Origin: Polynucleobacter sp.
GTDB taxonomy: Bacteria; Pseudomonadota; Gammaproteobacteria; Burkholderiales; Burkholderiaceae
Reading direction: 5' to 3'
DNA: 64,000 nucleotides
Assembly (NCBI GenBank): GCA_024642065.1
Contig: JAHEBW010000046.1
Span: 97,152 to 161,151, forward strand
Below the pieces are notes generated by a model. The model saw only the letters and a program-made list of their open reading frames with translations. It made no database searches and was not told where the DNA came from. Position 1 is the stretch's first letter; each line of letters opens with the position of its first letter. The position numbers and the translations under genes were made by a program. This document shows, in pieces, positions 21,674-34,378 of this stretch.

Positions 21674-21841
21674 ATGCGTTTTATTGTATCTAGGACTTGG
21701 ATTCTTTGTGCGGCAATATCCCTTCTCGGATGTGGGATACGTGGCCCGTTAACGCACCCCAATGTTCCTAATATGCCCAATCCTCCAGAAAAGGCTGAGC
21801 CAATGCAAAAACAATGGCCGCCTGCGAAAGAAGTTAAATGA
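21674..21841 (+). CDS. lptM: LptM-like small lipoprotein
   Basis: Reading + strand: MRFIVSRTWILCAAISLLGCGIRGPLTHPNVPNMPNPPEKAEPMQKQWPPAKEVK*; lipobox LLGC, CGIRGPL; ATGA overlap with lysA; not in ORF track. Confidence 0.85.
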   Translation: MRFIVSRTWILCAAISLLGCGIRGPLTHPNVPNMPNPPEKAEPMQKQWPPAKEVK

Positions 21842-23127
21842 GTCTCATCCCTCACCTCAATGGTTTTTCACTTAAAAACAAGCTTTGGCATGCCGAAGAT
21901 GTAGCGCTATCGGACATTGCAAAGCAATTTGGTACGCCAACTTACGTTTACAGCAAAAAAGCTCTTACTGATGCTTTTAATGCCTATGAAGCAGCCTGCG
22001 TTCGATCTAATGGCGCTAGACGCGCCCGCGTTCACTATGCAATGAAAGCCAATAGTAATTTAGCAATCTTGAATGTGTTTGCTAAATTAGGTGCAGGCTT
22101 CGATATTGTTAGCGCTGGTGAATTAGCCCGCGTGTTAGCAGCTGGCGGCTCAGCAGATAAAGTTGTTTTTTCCGGAGTAGGTAAAAGCAAATCAGAGATG
22201 ATTGCAGCGCTCAAGGCTGGCGTGAAATGCTTTAACTTAGAATCCATTCCTGAGCTCACACGACTCAATGAAGTAGCAGGTAGCTTAGGTGTTAAAGCCA
22301 AGATTTCTTTACGAGTCAACCCTGACGTTGATCCAAAAACACACCCTTATATTTCAACAGGTCTAAAAGGAAATAAATTTGGTATTGCTTATGATGATGT
22401 GATTGCCACTTATCAAGCAGCTGCTCAAATGCCTTTCTGTGAAATTATTGGCATTGACTGTCACATCGGCTCACAGATTACTGAAATCAGTCCCTACCTA
22501 GATGCTTTAGATCGCGTTTTAGATTTGATTAAAGCTTTAGATGCGACGGGTATTAAGATTCATCACCTTGATATCGGTGGCGGCTTAGGTATTAGCTATA
22601 CCAATGAAACACCACCGGCCATCACTGACTTTGCCAATACACTTTTAAATCATATTGAAGACAAGGGTTTTGGCGATCTAGAAGTTTTATTTGAGCCAGG
22701 TCGGTCATTGGTTGGTAATGCAGGTTTACTACTCACCACGATTGAATATCTCAAACCAGGTGAGACGAAGAATTTTTGTATTGTCGATGCAGCCATGAAT
22801 GACCTCATGCGTCCAGCTATGTACGAGGCTTACCATGCCATTGTGGCAGTCAATGATCAAAGCTCAGCTTCGTCAATGACCTATGACATCGTTGGTCCTA
22901 TTTGCGAATCAGGAGATTGGCTAGGTAGAGATCGCCAACTAAAAGTTGAACCAGGCGATCAGCTAGCAATTCTCTCTGCTGGTGCTTATGGCTTTACGAT
23001 GAGCTCCAATTACAACACTAGAGGTCGCGCTGCTGAAGTAATGGTTGACGGTGGAAAAGTTCACTTGATTCGTGAACGAGAGACTATTGAAAGTCTTTTT
23101 GCTAACGAAAAACTACTACCTGCTTAA
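21838..23127 (+). CDS. lysA: diaminopimelate decarboxylase
   Basis: VHYAMKANSN, GIDCHIGSQITE, FEPGRSLVGNAG, ICESGDWLGRDR. Confidence 0.97.
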   Translation: MSLIPHLNGFSLKNKLWHAEDVALSDIAKQFGTPTYVYSKKALTDAFNAYEAACVRSNGARRARVHYAMKANSNLAILNVFAKLGAGFDIVSAGELARVLAAGGSADKVVFSGVGKSKSEMIAALKAGVKCFNLESIPELTRLNEVAGSLGVKAKISLRVNPDVDPKTHPYISTGLKGNKFGIAYDDVIATYQAAAQMPFCEIIGIDCHIGSQITEISPYLDALDRVLDLIKALDATGIKIHHLDIGGGLGISYTNETPPAITDFANTLLNHIEDKGFGDLEVLFEPGRSLVGNAGLLLTTIEYLKPGETKNFCIVDAAMNDLMRPAMYEAYHAIVAVNDQSSASSMTYDIVGPICESGDWLGRDRQLKVEPGDQLAILSAGAYGFTMSSNYNTRGRAAEVMVDGGKVHLIRERETIESLFANEKLLPA

Positions 23128-23145
23128 TTCAATAATTAAGCAGGT
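23118..23145 (+). terminator. stem-loop terminator overlapping lysA stop codon
   Basis: ACCTGCTTAATT CAAT AATTAAGCAGGT then CTTTT; 12-bp perfect arms; left arm contains last lysA codons and stop. Confidence 0.75.
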
Positions 23146-23158
23146 CTTTTACCGCAAA

Positions 23159-24349
23159 TTAAAGTGTTCCGTAGCTGTGTAAGCCTGACAAGAACATATT
23201 CACACCAATGAATGCGAAGGTAGTTACTAGCAAGCCAACCAAGGCCCACCAAGCAGCTACCACGCCTCTTAGGCCTTTCATCAAGCGCATATGCAACCAA
23301 GCTGCGTAGTTCAACCAGACAATCAATGCCCAAGTTTCTTTAGGGTCCCAACTCCAGTAACCACCCCAAGCTTCAGCAGCCCATAGAGCTCCTAAGATTG
23401 TCGCAATTGTGAAAAAGGCAAAGCCAACTGCGATGGCCTTGTACATAACGTCATCCATCAGCTCTAAGCTTGGTAAGCGATCTGCCAGTATATTTTTAGA
23501 CTTTAGTAAGTAAGCTATCGCCACCATTGCAGCTAATGCAAAAGTACCGTAACCAATAAAGTTGGCTGGTACGTGAATCTTCATCCACCAACTTTGAAGA
23601 GCGGGAACCAATGGTTGAATCTGGTGAGCATCGCGTGACACGCTGTACCAAAATATAAAAGCAACAGCAGCCAGAATAATCCAAAGCACAAATGCGCCTA
23701 AAACCAACGATTGGTAGCGAGCTTCATAGTACAAATGGAAGAGTGCTGTAATTAAACAAAATAAGATAAATACTTCGTATAAGTTCGAAATGGGAATATG
23801 ACCAATATCAGCACCCATCAAATAAGACTCATACCAACGTACCAACATACCTGTTAAACCAATGTAAACGGCAGCCCATGAAAGCTTAGATGCGGCTGGC
23901 CCCATTGCATTTGAACGTAGTGCAAAACTTAAGCTGTAAAACAAAGTACTTAAAGCAAAGAAAACGCTCATCCATAAAATGGCTGACTGGCTAGAAAGCA
24001 TGTACTTTAAAAAGAATGCTTGCTCTGATCTCGCTAAGGATCCGCCCTCAGGTGTTTGATAGAAATAAATCGCTAAAAATGCTAAGGCTGTTGCACCAAT
24101 CATTAAGTTTCTTAACGGCGCCCAAGACCAACCCAAGAATGCTAAAACAGGAACAGAACAAAATAGAATTGCTTGCTCGTAACCGTCCATATACCCTGAG
24201 AATTTCATCTCAGCAACAACAGCGCCGATCACCAAGGCAATCGCAAACAGATAATCAACCCATTGCAAGGATTTGAAAACATCCGCAATACTTTGACGCA
24301 AAGTTAGGGTCCAACCACCTTGAACTGAACTAACGTATTTAGTTTCCAT
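23159..24349 (-). CDS. ccsA: cytochrome c biogenesis protein CcsA/ResC family
   Basis: WAAEAWGGYWSWDPKETWALIVWLNYAAWLHMR (WWD domain), multi-TM. Confidence 0.94.
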   Translation of the reverse strand: METKYVSSVQGGWTLTLRQSIADVFKSLQWVDYLFAIALVIGAVVAEMKFSGYMDGYEQAILFCSVPVLAFLGWSWAPLRNLMIGATALAFLAIYFYQTPEGGSLARSEQAFFLKYMLSSQSAILWMSVFFALSTLFYSLSFALRSNAMGPAASKLSWAAVYIGLTGMLVRWYESYLMGADIGHIPISNLYEVFILFCLITALFHLYYEARYQSLVLGAFVLWIILAAVAFIFWYSVSRDAHQIQPLVPALQSWWMKIHVPANFIGYGTFALAAMVAIAYLLKSKNILADRLPSLELMDDVMYKAIAVGFAFFTIATILGALWAAEAWGGYWSWDPKETWALIVWLNYAAWLHMRLMKGLRGVVAAWWALVGLLVTTFAFIGVNMFLSGLHSYGTL

Positions 24350-26492
24350 TTTTTAAATCTTCCTGATACTTTGTAAACTCTTTTTCAAAATCAAGAGTCT
24401 TTCGTGACGTCGACATTGCAAAAATATTCTTGCCTTCACCTAAGCTTCTAACCCAAATTCTGCGCTCAGGCAAATAGAACATTGCAAAAATGCCCAGCAC
24501 CAATAGTAAACAACCTAGATAAACCATGTTCTTACCAGGGGATCTTGTTACCTGGAAAACGCTTGCTTTTACCTCTTCAAAGGAATCCAACTGAAAAACC
24601 AAGGGTGCTGGATAAAAGTTTGCATCTGATAGAGCTGATGTAGCAGCCTGAATGAACTTTTGACTCTCTTGATCTGGCTTGGCGGGTGCTAAATTTAATT
24701 GGGCTCTAGCTTCTTGCCAGAGCTCCCAAATAACGCCGTTTAAAACCTTCAAAATGACTTCAGCTGCTTTTTCTCGCTCTGCTTCTGGAACAGCCTGATC
24801 AATAAATTCACCTAAAGCAGCAAAACCTCCTGGCATCGTGCCCGCTTCTTTGGCTTGGGTCACAGCAAAATCGCTAGCTCCAGCAAATAACTCTATCGAG
24901 CGCATCGCGCTTTCTTTTAATTGCGCAATTGCCTGTGGTGATGAGGAGAAACCTTTTTGCTGACCTAAAGTTTGCGCAAAACGTTCAACAGCTCTTTGTC
25001 TTGCGCGAGGGTCTTGCAAAATAGTTCGCAAGGTCAGCCATTCATTAAGACTTAAATTAGTATCTGCCGGAACACGTAAGTATCTAAATTCTTGAGCTGC
25101 ACTTTCACGCACCCCAAATAAAAACATAGGCATGCCATCTAAGAAAAGTGGCTGCATGTAGTTGCTATATTCTCGTGCCTGACCAGACGCATCACGAAGC
25201 TTATATTGCACTGATGGGCCAACGTTTTTTAAATCCGTTGTCTTGCTTGTTTTGGCGCCCGAACCTAAACGATTATTTAATGCTTTTGCTAAGCCAGCAT
25301 CAGCAGATTGTGTAGCAACTCCTCTAGCGTCAGATTGCCCAGAAGCATTGGAAATATTCTCCACATTCGTTGGTCTAAACCCAACAAACTCTAATGTGTA
25401 ACTGGCGCCATTGCTGGACTTTAATGCTGTACTTTGCCCAACCTCTCCACTCACCATGAAACTTGTCTTTACAGAATGAGCAGGACCCAACATTGGATAG
25501 GCGCGCAACTTCAGCTTTGATCCGCCATCTTCAAAACTAGATTGATAAATAGCCACTCCACGATGGATTAAAGGCTCGTTCACTTTAATCTTTGCTTCGG
25601 ACTCTTTACCTGTATCAAGGTCTTTAATCAACACTTCACTCATGAAGAGTTTAGGCATGCCAGTGCTGTAATACTCAACATGAAACTTTTTCAATTCAAT
25701 TGAAAAAGGTAACTCTTGAATAATGCTGCCGCTAGTTGCACTTAATAAAGCTGTTGCACTTGTGCCACCTTCTGGCACAAAAATATTAGCGCGATAGCTT
25801 GGATTACTAGCGCTTAACTTATGCTCGCTTGGAATTTCAGAAATGAGCATGCCTTGAGTATTGCTAGGCAAAATACTTTTACCGCCAAACCAAATTTGGC
25901 CTCTTGTGAATAAATCACCATCCAACAGGCCACCCAAACAAATTAAAACAATGGCGCTGTGCGCGAAGATGTAACCCCATTTACTCGCCGCACCTTTTTT
26001 GGCCATCACTTTAGAGTGATCATCTGCTAATTGAGTTTTTACTGAATAGCCATCTTTAACTAAACGGTTAGCAATGGCATCTGCTGCAGCCTGATGACTA
26101 AGCGGGCTTGTGTACTCAAAGTGGTGATGTAATGCACGCAAACCGCCTTCTTTGACATGCTCTTTCCATGCGCGAATATCCGCCAACATTTTTGGCGCAT
26201 TACGTAAAACACAAAAGGAAACTGATACAACCAAGAACGCCAGAATTAATAGGAACCACCACGCTGTGTAAACAGCGAACAAACCCAAACCGTTAAAAAT
26301 CTCGGCCCAGAATGGCCCAAATTGATTCACATAATTTGCGTAGGGCTCACTTTGCTTGATGACAGTACCAATGATGCTAGCAATTGAAATAATTGTTAAC
26401 AAAGCAATCGCAAATCGCATAGATGACAAAAGCTCTACGCTGGCACGATTAAACCTTTTAAATGCGCTGATATCTGTTGAAGAAATAGTCAT
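24339..26492 (-). CDS. resB: cytochrome c biogenesis protein ResB/Ccs1
   Basis: 717 aa, ELLSSMRFAIALLTIISIASIIGTVI and C-terminal TM MVYLGCLLLVLGIFAMFYLPERRIWV; overlaps ccsA. Confidence 0.93.
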   Translation of the reverse strand: MTISSTDISAFKRFNRASVELLSSMRFAIALLTIISIASIIGTVIKQSEPYANYVNQFGPFWAEIFNGLGLFAVYTAWWFLLILAFLVVSVSFCVLRNAPKMLADIRAWKEHVKEGGLRALHHHFEYTSPLSHQAAADAIANRLVKDGYSVKTQLADDHSKVMAKKGAASKWGYIFAHSAIVLICLGGLLDGDLFTRGQIWFGGKSILPSNTQGMLISEIPSEHKLSASNPSYRANIFVPEGGTSATALLSATSGSIIQELPFSIELKKFHVEYYSTGMPKLFMSEVLIKDLDTGKESEAKIKVNEPLIHRGVAIYQSSFEDGGSKLKLRAYPMLGPAHSVKTSFMVSGEVGQSTALKSSNGASYTLEFVGFRPTNVENISNASGQSDARGVATQSADAGLAKALNNRLGSGAKTSKTTDLKNVGPSVQYKLRDASGQAREYSNYMQPLFLDGMPMFLFGVRESAAQEFRYLRVPADTNLSLNEWLTLRTILQDPRARQRAVERFAQTLGQQKGFSSSPQAIAQLKESAMRSIELFAGASDFAVTQAKEAGTMPGGFAALGEFIDQAVPEAEREKAAEVILKVLNGVIWELWQEARAQLNLAPAKPDQESQKFIQAATSALSDANFYPAPLVFQLDSFEEVKASVFQVTRSPGKNMVYLGCLLLVLGIFAMFYLPERRIWVRSLGEGKNIFAMSTSRKTLDFEKEFTKYQEDLKNGN

Positions 26493-26514
26493 ACCCTAAT
26501 CTATAAAAAATAAA

Positions 26515-26537
26515 GCCCACAAACTAAGTTCGTGGGC
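26515..26537 (-). terminator. stem-loop downstream of cytochrome c4 gene
   Basis: GCCCACAAACTAAGTTCGTGGGC, near-perfect stem with one internal mismatch, followed on the reverse strand by TTTATTTTTTAT. Confidence 0.65.
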
Positions 26538-26569
26538 CCTTCTTATTAGAAAAACTTAAAGAAGTTTTA

Positions 26570-27238
26570 TTAACGTACGCCAGCGATATAGTCTGCTACA
26601 GCCTTGATTTCTGCATCAGACATTCTAGATGCAATCGCACTCATCTGCACGCTGTTCTTGCGCTCACCAGAACGGTATGCAACCAACTGCGCTTCTGTGT
26701 ACTCAGCGTGTTGACCTGAGATACGTGGGTATTGTGCTGGGATACCTGAACCGTTAGGACCATGACAACCTGCACAAGCCGCTACTGATTTTGAAGCAAT
26801 ACCACCACGGTAGATCTTTTGACCCAATTCAATACTTGCCTTGTTTTTAGCAGTACCCGTTCCTGGAGTTTGCTTTTCTAAATAAGCACCTATGTTAGCC
26901 ATATCTTCTTCAGACAATAAACCTGCAAACGCGCCCATAATTGCGTTTACACGATCTTTACCGCCTTTGTAATCCTTTAGCTGCTTAACAGTGTATGCAG
27001 CGTGCTGACCAGCTAGCTTTGGATACGCCGCTGCACCACTATTGCCATTAGTACCGTGACAGCTAACGCAGGCTACAACGCCTCTTTTGGCATCGCCACT
27101 GTTATATAGCGTGTCACCTTTGGCTGCATCAGGAGCAGCTGGCTTTGCAGCAGGCTCAGCAGCAAAGCTCACGCTTGCTAATGACAAACCCAAAGTAATC
27201 ACTAAAGTCTTTAATGTGGCTGAAATTGTTTGACGCAT
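26570..27238 (-). CDS. diheme cytochrome c4
   Basis: Signal peptide plus two CXXCH motifs (CVSCHG, CAGCHG); start taken at MRQTIS. Confidence 0.93.
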   Translation of the reverse strand: MRQTISATLKTLVITLGLSLASVSFAAEPAAKPAAPDAAKGDTLYNSGDAKRGVVACVSCHGTNGNSGAAAYPKLAGQHAAYTVKQLKDYKGGKDRVNAIMGAFAGLLSEEDMANIGAYLEKQTPGTGTAKNKASIELGQKIYRGGIASKSVAACAGCHGPNGSGIPAQYPRISGQHAEYTEAQLVAYRSGERKNSVQMSAIASRMSDAEIKAVADYIAGVR

Positions 27239-27348
27239 GTGCACTCACCCTATGTATATGATGCGAAAGATTCAAAAATCTTTATTTTTAATTAAACAAC
27301 TAATTATCAACGAGAGATTTTACAATAGGTCTAACCTTTTAAACACCT

Positions 27349-29027
<1,679 letters not shown>

Positions 29028-29036
29028 TCTTAAGAA

Positions 29037-30674
29037 TTAATCAAGGCGCTCTAAGAAGCGATCGGGTTTCATAAATCCGATAACTCTCTTAGAGCTTTTT
29101 TCTTGCCCCTGCTCATCAAAAAATAGAATTGCAGGCGGGCCAAATAAGCCAAAACGTTTCAAAATTAATTGATGATCAGCCGTATTTTTAGTGACATCTA
29201 CTTGAATCAATTGATATCCATTTAATTTTTTTACAACATGAGCGTCGCTAAAAGTAAGAAGTTCCATTTCTTTACAAGTGACGCACCAATCCGCATAAAA
29301 GTCTAAAAGCACCAACTTATTATTTTCTTTAGCAGCCTTCAGTGCTTTATCTAGTTGATCAACCCTTGTGACTCGCTCAAAAATTAATCCTGAAGATAAC
29401 TGATGGGTTGCTTGAGCATCTGTTGATTGTTTGCTTGTAAATATTGGTGACACAACCCATGCTGCCAAAACAACCAACAACACTCCAAATATTTTTTGGA
29501 TGGTCATCATCCATGCTCCGGCTTTTGGCAGCAATCCCTTTGCCCCTATTGCCAACAACATCAAAGGTAAGCCCATACCTAAAGCCATTACAAACAATAA
29601 CAAACCACCCCAAGGTATAGATCCTGTGTGTGCGATGAATGCCAATACTCCGGCTAACGGCGCAGTCACGCAAGGGCTGGCAATCAGTGTAGAAATTGCA
29701 CCCAATAGAAATGCGCCAACAATACTTCCGCCTTCTTGTTTTCCAGCGATTCGATCTAAATGATTATGTATTGCATGCGGCAATCGCAACTCATAGAAAC
29801 CAAACAAGCTTGCAGCCAATGCTAGCAATAAGATTGCAAAGCCAGCAAGCACCCAAGGATTTTGTAGAAACACTTGTATATTGGCGCCAAGCGCAGCAGT
29901 CAACATACCCGCTAAGCTATACATTAAAGCCATGCCTAATACATAACTTATGGCCAATACACTTGATCGCCATTTCGATATATTTTGATGTCGTAATGTT
30001 TTGGAACCAAAAACAACGCTAGACATGATGGGCAGCATTGGCAATACACATGGCGTTAATGCCATAGCTAAGCCAAGAATAAAAAATGCTCCCAACAATA
30101 TCAACGGGGAAATGTTGGCTAAGAGTTGCGTTAACTGTCCAGCGTCATCCCTTGCCGCCCACAGTTCAGCAATCCCTCCAGGGCTTTGATTGGGCACATT
30201 AGCCACTTCATCTAGCAACACACCAGAAACAACTACTTGTGGCGCTGATAGCGTGAATTTAAGCTGCATCGGTGGATAACAAATCCCTTTATCAGCACAA
30301 CCCTGCAATTCCATTTGTAAGATCAAGCCACGCTTTACCAAATCAACAGATACAGGAAGCGTTATTGAAAATTGTTTAGGATAAGTTTCTAATTTCTTTC
30401 CAAAATTTTCATCGAATTTTATTTTTCCTGGCGGTAACTGCGCCACCCCTAAAGCATCATTGCTAGCGCCGCCGAGCAATTTAAATTTAATAGATTCTTT
30501 GTAGATGTAATAGCCTGCTTCTGGCTTTACTGTGAGCTGCACACCACCTGACTCGTTTGATTGTGCGATCACTTTGAACGCTTGCTCAGGTGGTAAAAAG
30601 TCAGCCGCTGATACAGCGCCTGGCATCAAATTAATACTAAAAATAGCTAGTGCTAATAATAATTTTTTGAGCAT
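29037..30674 (-). CDS. dsbD: thiol:disulfide interchange protein DsbD
   Basis: FYADWCVTCKEME thioredoxin motif, central TM domain ALTPCVLPMLPI; start taken at MLKKLL. Confidence 0.94.
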   Translation of the reverse strand: MLKKLLLALAIFSINLMPGAVSAADFLPPEQAFKVIAQSNESGGVQLTVKPEAGYYIYKESIKFKLLGGASNDALGVAQLPPGKIKFDENFGKKLETYPKQFSITLPVSVDLVKRGLILQMELQGCADKGICYPPMQLKFTLSAPQVVVSGVLLDEVANVPNQSPGGIAELWAARDDAGQLTQLLANISPLILLGAFFILGLAMALTPCVLPMLPIMSSVVFGSKTLRHQNISKWRSSVLAISYVLGMALMYSLAGMLTAALGANIQVFLQNPWVLAGFAILLLALAASLFGFYELRLPHAIHNHLDRIAGKQEGGSIVGAFLLGAISTLIASPCVTAPLAGVLAFIAHTGSIPWGGLLLFVMALGMGLPLMLLAIGAKGLLPKAGAWMMTIQKIFGVLLVVLAAWVVSPIFTSKQSTDAQATHQLSSGLIFERVTRVDQLDKALKAAKENNKLVLLDFYADWCVTCKEMELLTFSDAHVVKKLNGYQLIQVDVTKNTADHQLILKRFGLFGPPAILFFDEQGQEKSSKRVIGFMKPDRFLERLD

Positions 30675-30676
30675 GA

Positions 30677-31006
30677 TTAAGCTCGACCTTCTGAGGTTTG
30701 ACAGACAACCCAATCGGCATAACTCTGATTGACGTCGCTAAGTTCAATAGTAATGATTTCCGGAACTTCGTACGGATGTCTACTGGCTAGCAGCTGTTGT
30801 ACTGCCAACTTTTGTTTTGATGATGTTTTAATGTGCAGCGGATATTCCACTGTGGTTTCTAAAGCATCTTTCCATTTATAAAAGGAATTACACGGTGCTT
30901 GTATTTGCACGCATGCTGCCAAATCACGCTTTACCAGTTCCTCTGACATGCTTAGTGCCTGCTCATGAGTTGGCATTGTTGTGATAATTAGATATATCGA
31001 ATCCAT
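30677..31006 (-). CDS. cutA: divalent cation tolerance protein CutA
   Basis: LAACVQIQAPCNSFYKWKDALETTVEYPLHIKT, HPYEVPEIITI. Confidence 0.95.
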   Translation of the reverse strand: MDSIYLIITTMPTHEQALSMSEELVKRDLAACVQIQAPCNSFYKWKDALETTVEYPLHIKTSSKQKLAVQQLLASRHPYEVPEIITIELSDVNQSYADWVVCQTSEGRA

Positions 31007-31025
31007 AGCCCATTATCTTCCAAAC

Positions 31026-31054
31026 AAAAAAGCCTGGCAAAACCAGGCTTTTTT
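31026..31054 (-). terminator. rho-independent terminator after rplQ
   Basis: AAAAAAGCCTGG CAAAA CCAGGCTTTTTT, perfect 12-bp arms. Confidence 0.9.
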
Positions 31055-31070
31055 ATGAGGCTATCTGAGA

Positions 31071-31457
31071 TTACTCTGCAGATGGGGCTTCTGTTGTTTC
31101 TGGACGATCCAACAATTCAACTAAAGCCATAGGTGCATTGTCACCTACGCGGAAGCCAAACTTAAGGATACGCAAGTAACCACCTGGACGCGTTGCAAAA
31201 CGTGGGCCAAGCTCTGTGAAAAGCTTAGTTACCATTTCGCGATCACGAAGGCGATCAAATGCTAAACGACGGTTAGCCAAGTTATCTTTTTTACCTAAAG
31301 TAATGAGCGGCTCAACTACACGACGCAACTCTTTAGCTTTTGGCAAAGTTGTTTTAATAACCTCATGTTGCAACAATGAATTTGACATGTTGCGCAACAT
31401 CGCTAAACGATGTGAGGATGTACGATTTAATTTACGAAGTCCGTTTCCGTGACGCAT
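31071..31457 (-). CDS. rplQ: 50S ribosomal protein L17
   Basis: [24 protein letters not shown]. Confidence 0.98.
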   Translation of the reverse strand: MRHGNGLRKLNRTSSHRLAMLRNMSNSLLQHEVIKTTLPKAKELRRVVEPLITLGKKDNLANRRLAFDRLRDREMVTKLFTELGPRFATRPGGYLRILKFGFRVGDNAPMALVELLDRPETTEAPSAE

Positions 31458-31475
31458 GGTGGCTCTTCCTTTCTA

Positions 31476-32456
31476 TTATTTCTCAAGACCTGCAGGCGGC
31501 CAGTTGTCTAGCTTCATGCCCAAGGTCAGACCGCGAGCGGCCAAGACATCTTTAATTTCATTCAATGATTTACGGCCAAGATTTGGAGTCTTTAACAACT
31601 CGTTCTCTGTACGTTGAATGAGATCACCGATGTAGTAAATGTTTTCAGCTTTTAAGCAGTTTGCAGAGCGTACTGTTAACTCTAAATCATCAACAGGGCG
31701 CATCAACATTGGGTCAACTGCAGGTGAGCGGCTTGGAGCTGCGTCGCCAGCAGCTTGTGTACCTTCAAGCTGTGCAAATACTACTAACTGATCAACCAAG
31801 ATGCTTGCTGATTGACGAATTGCTTCTTCTGGAGTTAATACGCCATTAGTTTCAATTGTCATTACCAAACGATCTAAGTCTGTACGCTGTTCAACACGAG
31901 CTGACTCAACTGCATAACTTACACGGCGAACTGGGCTAAATGAAGCATCTAGAACAATACTACCGATAGTTTTTGAAGACTCGTCTTGATATTTACGTAC
32001 GTTACCAGGAACGTAACCACGACCTTTTTCCACTTTGATCTGTACATCTAATTTGCCGTTTGCAGACAAGTTAGCGATCACGTGATCTGGGTTGATGATT
32101 TCAACATCATGTGGCAACTCAATATCTTTTGCTGTTACAACGCCAGCACCTTCTTTACGCAATGTTAAAACTACTTCATCGCGCTGTTGTAATTTAAAAA
32201 CGATACCTTTGAGGTTCAAAAGTAGGTTAACAACGTCTTCTTGGACGCCATCAATTGTTGAGTACTCATGTACAACGCCAGCAATGCTGACTTCTGTAGG
32301 AGCACAACCTACCATGGACGACAAAAGCACACGACGCAAGGCATTACCCAAGGTATGGCCATAGCCGCGTTCAAACGGCTCCATAACTACTTTCGCTTGG
32401 TTCTCTGCAAGCGCTTCAACAGAAATAATTTTCGGCTTCAGCAGTGTGTTTTGCAT
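31476..32456 (-). CDS. rpoA: RNA polymerase alpha subunit
   Basis: [23 protein letters not shown]-terminal [22 protein letters not shown]. Confidence 0.98.
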   Translation of the reverse strand: MQNTLLKPKIISVEALAENQAKVVMEPFERGYGHTLGNALRRVLLSSMVGCAPTEVSIAGVVHEYSTIDGVQEDVVNLLLNLKGIVFKLQQRDEVVLTLRKEGAGVVTAKDIELPHDVEIINPDHVIANLSANGKLDVQIKVEKGRGYVPGNVRKYQDESSKTIGSIVLDASFSPVRRVSYAVESARVEQRTDLDRLVMTIETNGVLTPEEAIRQSASILVDQLVVFAQLEGTQAAGDAAPSRSPAVDPMLMRPVDDLELTVRSANCLKAENIYYIGDLIQRTENELLKTPNLGRKSLNEIKDVLAARGLTLGMKLDNWPPAGLEK

Positions 32457-32483
32457 ATATTTATTCCTTAAGAGGGCGACACA

Positions 32484-33107
32484 TTAACGTGAGTAAAGTT
32501 CGACGATCAAGCTTTCATTGATATCGCCACCGATGTCATCGCGATCGGGAGCTTGCTTGAATGTGCCTTCTAATTTAGTTGCGTCTACAGATACCCAGCT
32601 AACATCACCAGACTGAGCAACAAGACCTAAAGACTCTTGAATACGAGTTTGTTTCTTAGCCTTTTCACGAATAGCAATAACGTCACCTGGACGAACTTGC
32701 ATTGAAGGAATGTTTGCAACATTACCGTTCAACAAAATTGCTTTGTGAGAAACTAATTGACGTGCTTCAGCGCGTGTTGAGCCAAAGCCCATACGATACA
32801 CAACGTTATCAAGACGTGACTCTAAAAGAGCCAACAAGTTTTCACCTGTATTGCCTTTACGACGTTCTGCTTCCGCGAAGTAACGACGGAATTGGCGCTC
32901 TAAAACACCATAGATACGTTTAACTTTTTGCTTTTCACGTAATTGATTACCGTAGTCAGATGTACGCGCACCAGATGTGCGGCCATGTTGACCAGGCTTA
33001 GTGTCAAGCTTGCATTTGTCAGATAAAGAGCGACGTGTGCTCTTTAAGAAAAGGTCGGTACCTTCCCGACGAGATAGTTTGGCTTTAGGGCCTATGTAAC
33101 GTGCCAC
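32484..33107 (-). CDS. rpsD: 30S ribosomal protein S4
   Basis: [21 protein letters not shown]. Confidence 0.98.
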   Translation of the reverse strand: MARYIGPKAKLSRREGTDLFLKSTRRSLSDKCKLDTKPGQHGRTSGARTSDYGNQLREKQKVKRIYGVLERQFRRYFAEAERRKGNTGENLLALLESRLDNVVYRMGFGSTRAEARQLVSHKAILLNGNVANIPSMQVRPGDVIAIREKAKKQTRIQESLGLVAQSGDVSWVSVDATKLEGTFKQAPDRDDIGGDINESLIVELYSR

Positions 33108-33193
33108 GATTGCTTCCTTTCTTTGCCTTCAGTCCGAGAACCGATGGTGAGTCCACCCTATAAAAGCGATGGACGGTGGTCTTGATTAAAAAA

Positions 33194-33595
33194 TTAGATA
33201 CGACGACGTTTTGGAGGACGGCAGCCGTTGTGCGGAACTGGAGTCACGTCTTGAATTTCTGTGATTTTGATGCCAAGAGCATTCAAAGCACGAACAGCTG
33301 ATTCACGACCAGGACCTGGGCCCTTGATCTCAACTGATAAATTCTTGATGCCACACTCAATCGCTGCACGGCCAGCAACTTCAGCTGCTACCTGTGCCGC
33401 AAATGGTGTAGATTTACGAGAACCCTTAAAACCTTGACCGCCTGATGTTGCCCATGACAACGCATTGCCTTGGCGATCAGTGATAGTCACGATAGTGTTA
33501 TTGAATGATGCGTGAACGTGTGCGATACCGTCAGCAATATTCTTTTTAACTTTTTTACGGGCGCGAGCCGCGTTATTTTGTTGTGGTTTTGCCAT
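33194..33595 (-). CDS. rpsK: 30S ribosomal protein S11
   Basis: [46 protein letters not shown]. Confidence 0.98.
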   Translation of the reverse strand: MAKPQQNNAARARKKVKKNIADGIAHVHASFNNTIVTITDRQGNALSWATSGGQGFKGSRKSTPFAAQVAAEVAGRAAIECGIKNLSVEIKGPGPGRESAVRALNALGIKITEIQDVTPVPHNGCRPPKRRRI

Positions 33596-33611
33596 TGTCA
33601 GCTCTTCCTAA

Positions 33612-33977
33612 TTATTTCTTAAGTGCAATACCGGCCTTACGAGGGCCTTTGCGTGTACGAGCATTAGTACGTGTGCGTTGACCGCGCATTGGCAAGCCTT
33701 TGCGATGACGAAGACCACGGTAGCAACCTAAGTCCATTAGGCGCTTGATGTTCATTGTCACTTCACGACGCAAATCACCTTCTACAGTGAATCTGCCTAC
33801 TTCTTCACGAAGTTTTTCTAAGTCTGCATCATTAAGATCTTTTACTTTCTTATCAATAGCAACACCTGAAGCTTCGCAAATCTTGCGAGCCAATGAGTTG
33901 CCAATGCCAAAAATAGCAGTTAGACCGATGACGGTATGTTGGTGGTTGGGGATATTGACCCCGGCGATACGTGCCAT
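33612..33977 (-). CDS. rpsM: 30S ribosomal protein S13
   Basis: [26 protein letters not shown]. Confidence 0.98.
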   Translation of the reverse strand: MARIAGVNIPNHQHTVIGLTAIFGIGNSLARKICEASGVAIDKKVKDLNDADLEKLREEVGRFTVEGDLRREVTMNIKRLMDLGCYRGLRHRKGLPMRGQRTRTNARTRKGPRKAGIALKK

Positions 33978-34010
33978 GTAACTTTCCTCTTTTTTGAGAC
34001 GGCTGCTTTA

Positions 34011-34127
34011 TTAACCCTGACGCTGCTTATGACGAGCATCTGATGAACAGATCACTCGAACCACGCGCTTGCGCTTAATAATCTTACAGTTGCGGCAGAT
34101 ACACTTTACTGATGCCAAAACTTTCAT
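34011..34127 (-). CDS. rpmJ: 50S ribosomal protein L36 (Cys-containing form)
   Basis: Reverse translation [38 protein letters not shown]; zinc-ribbon C-x2-C...C...H; not in ORF track. Confidence 0.95.
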   Translation of the reverse strand: MKVLASVKCICRNCKIIKRKRVVRVICSSDARHKQRQG

Positions 34128-34154
34128 AATTAACCTCTTCTATACAATTAGTTA

Positions 34155-34373
34155 CTACTTCGCGCGGAAAACAATTCGCGCTTTTGACAAGTCATAGGGA
34201 GTTAGCTCCACTGTAACTTTGTCACCAGGAAGAATACGGATATAGTGCATACGCATTTTTCCTGAGATATGTCCCAACACCACATGACCGTTTTCTAACT
34301 TCACACGGAACATGGCATTCGGTAAATTCTCAACTACCTCACCAGCCATTTGAATGACATCATCTTTTGCCAT
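34155..34373 (-). CDS. infA: translation initiation factor IF-1
   Basis: [53 protein letters not shown]. Confidence 0.98.
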   Translation of the reverse strand: MAKDDVIQMAGEVVENLPNAMFRVKLENGHVVLGHISGKMRMHYIRILPGDKVTVELTPYDLSKARIVFRAK

Positions 34374-34378
34374 ATAGC

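Noticed and set aside
23159-27238. ResB/CcsA/cytochrome c4 block as an unusual respiratory island
   Set aside because: Standard System II cytochrome c maturation; common arrangement in betaproteobacteria.
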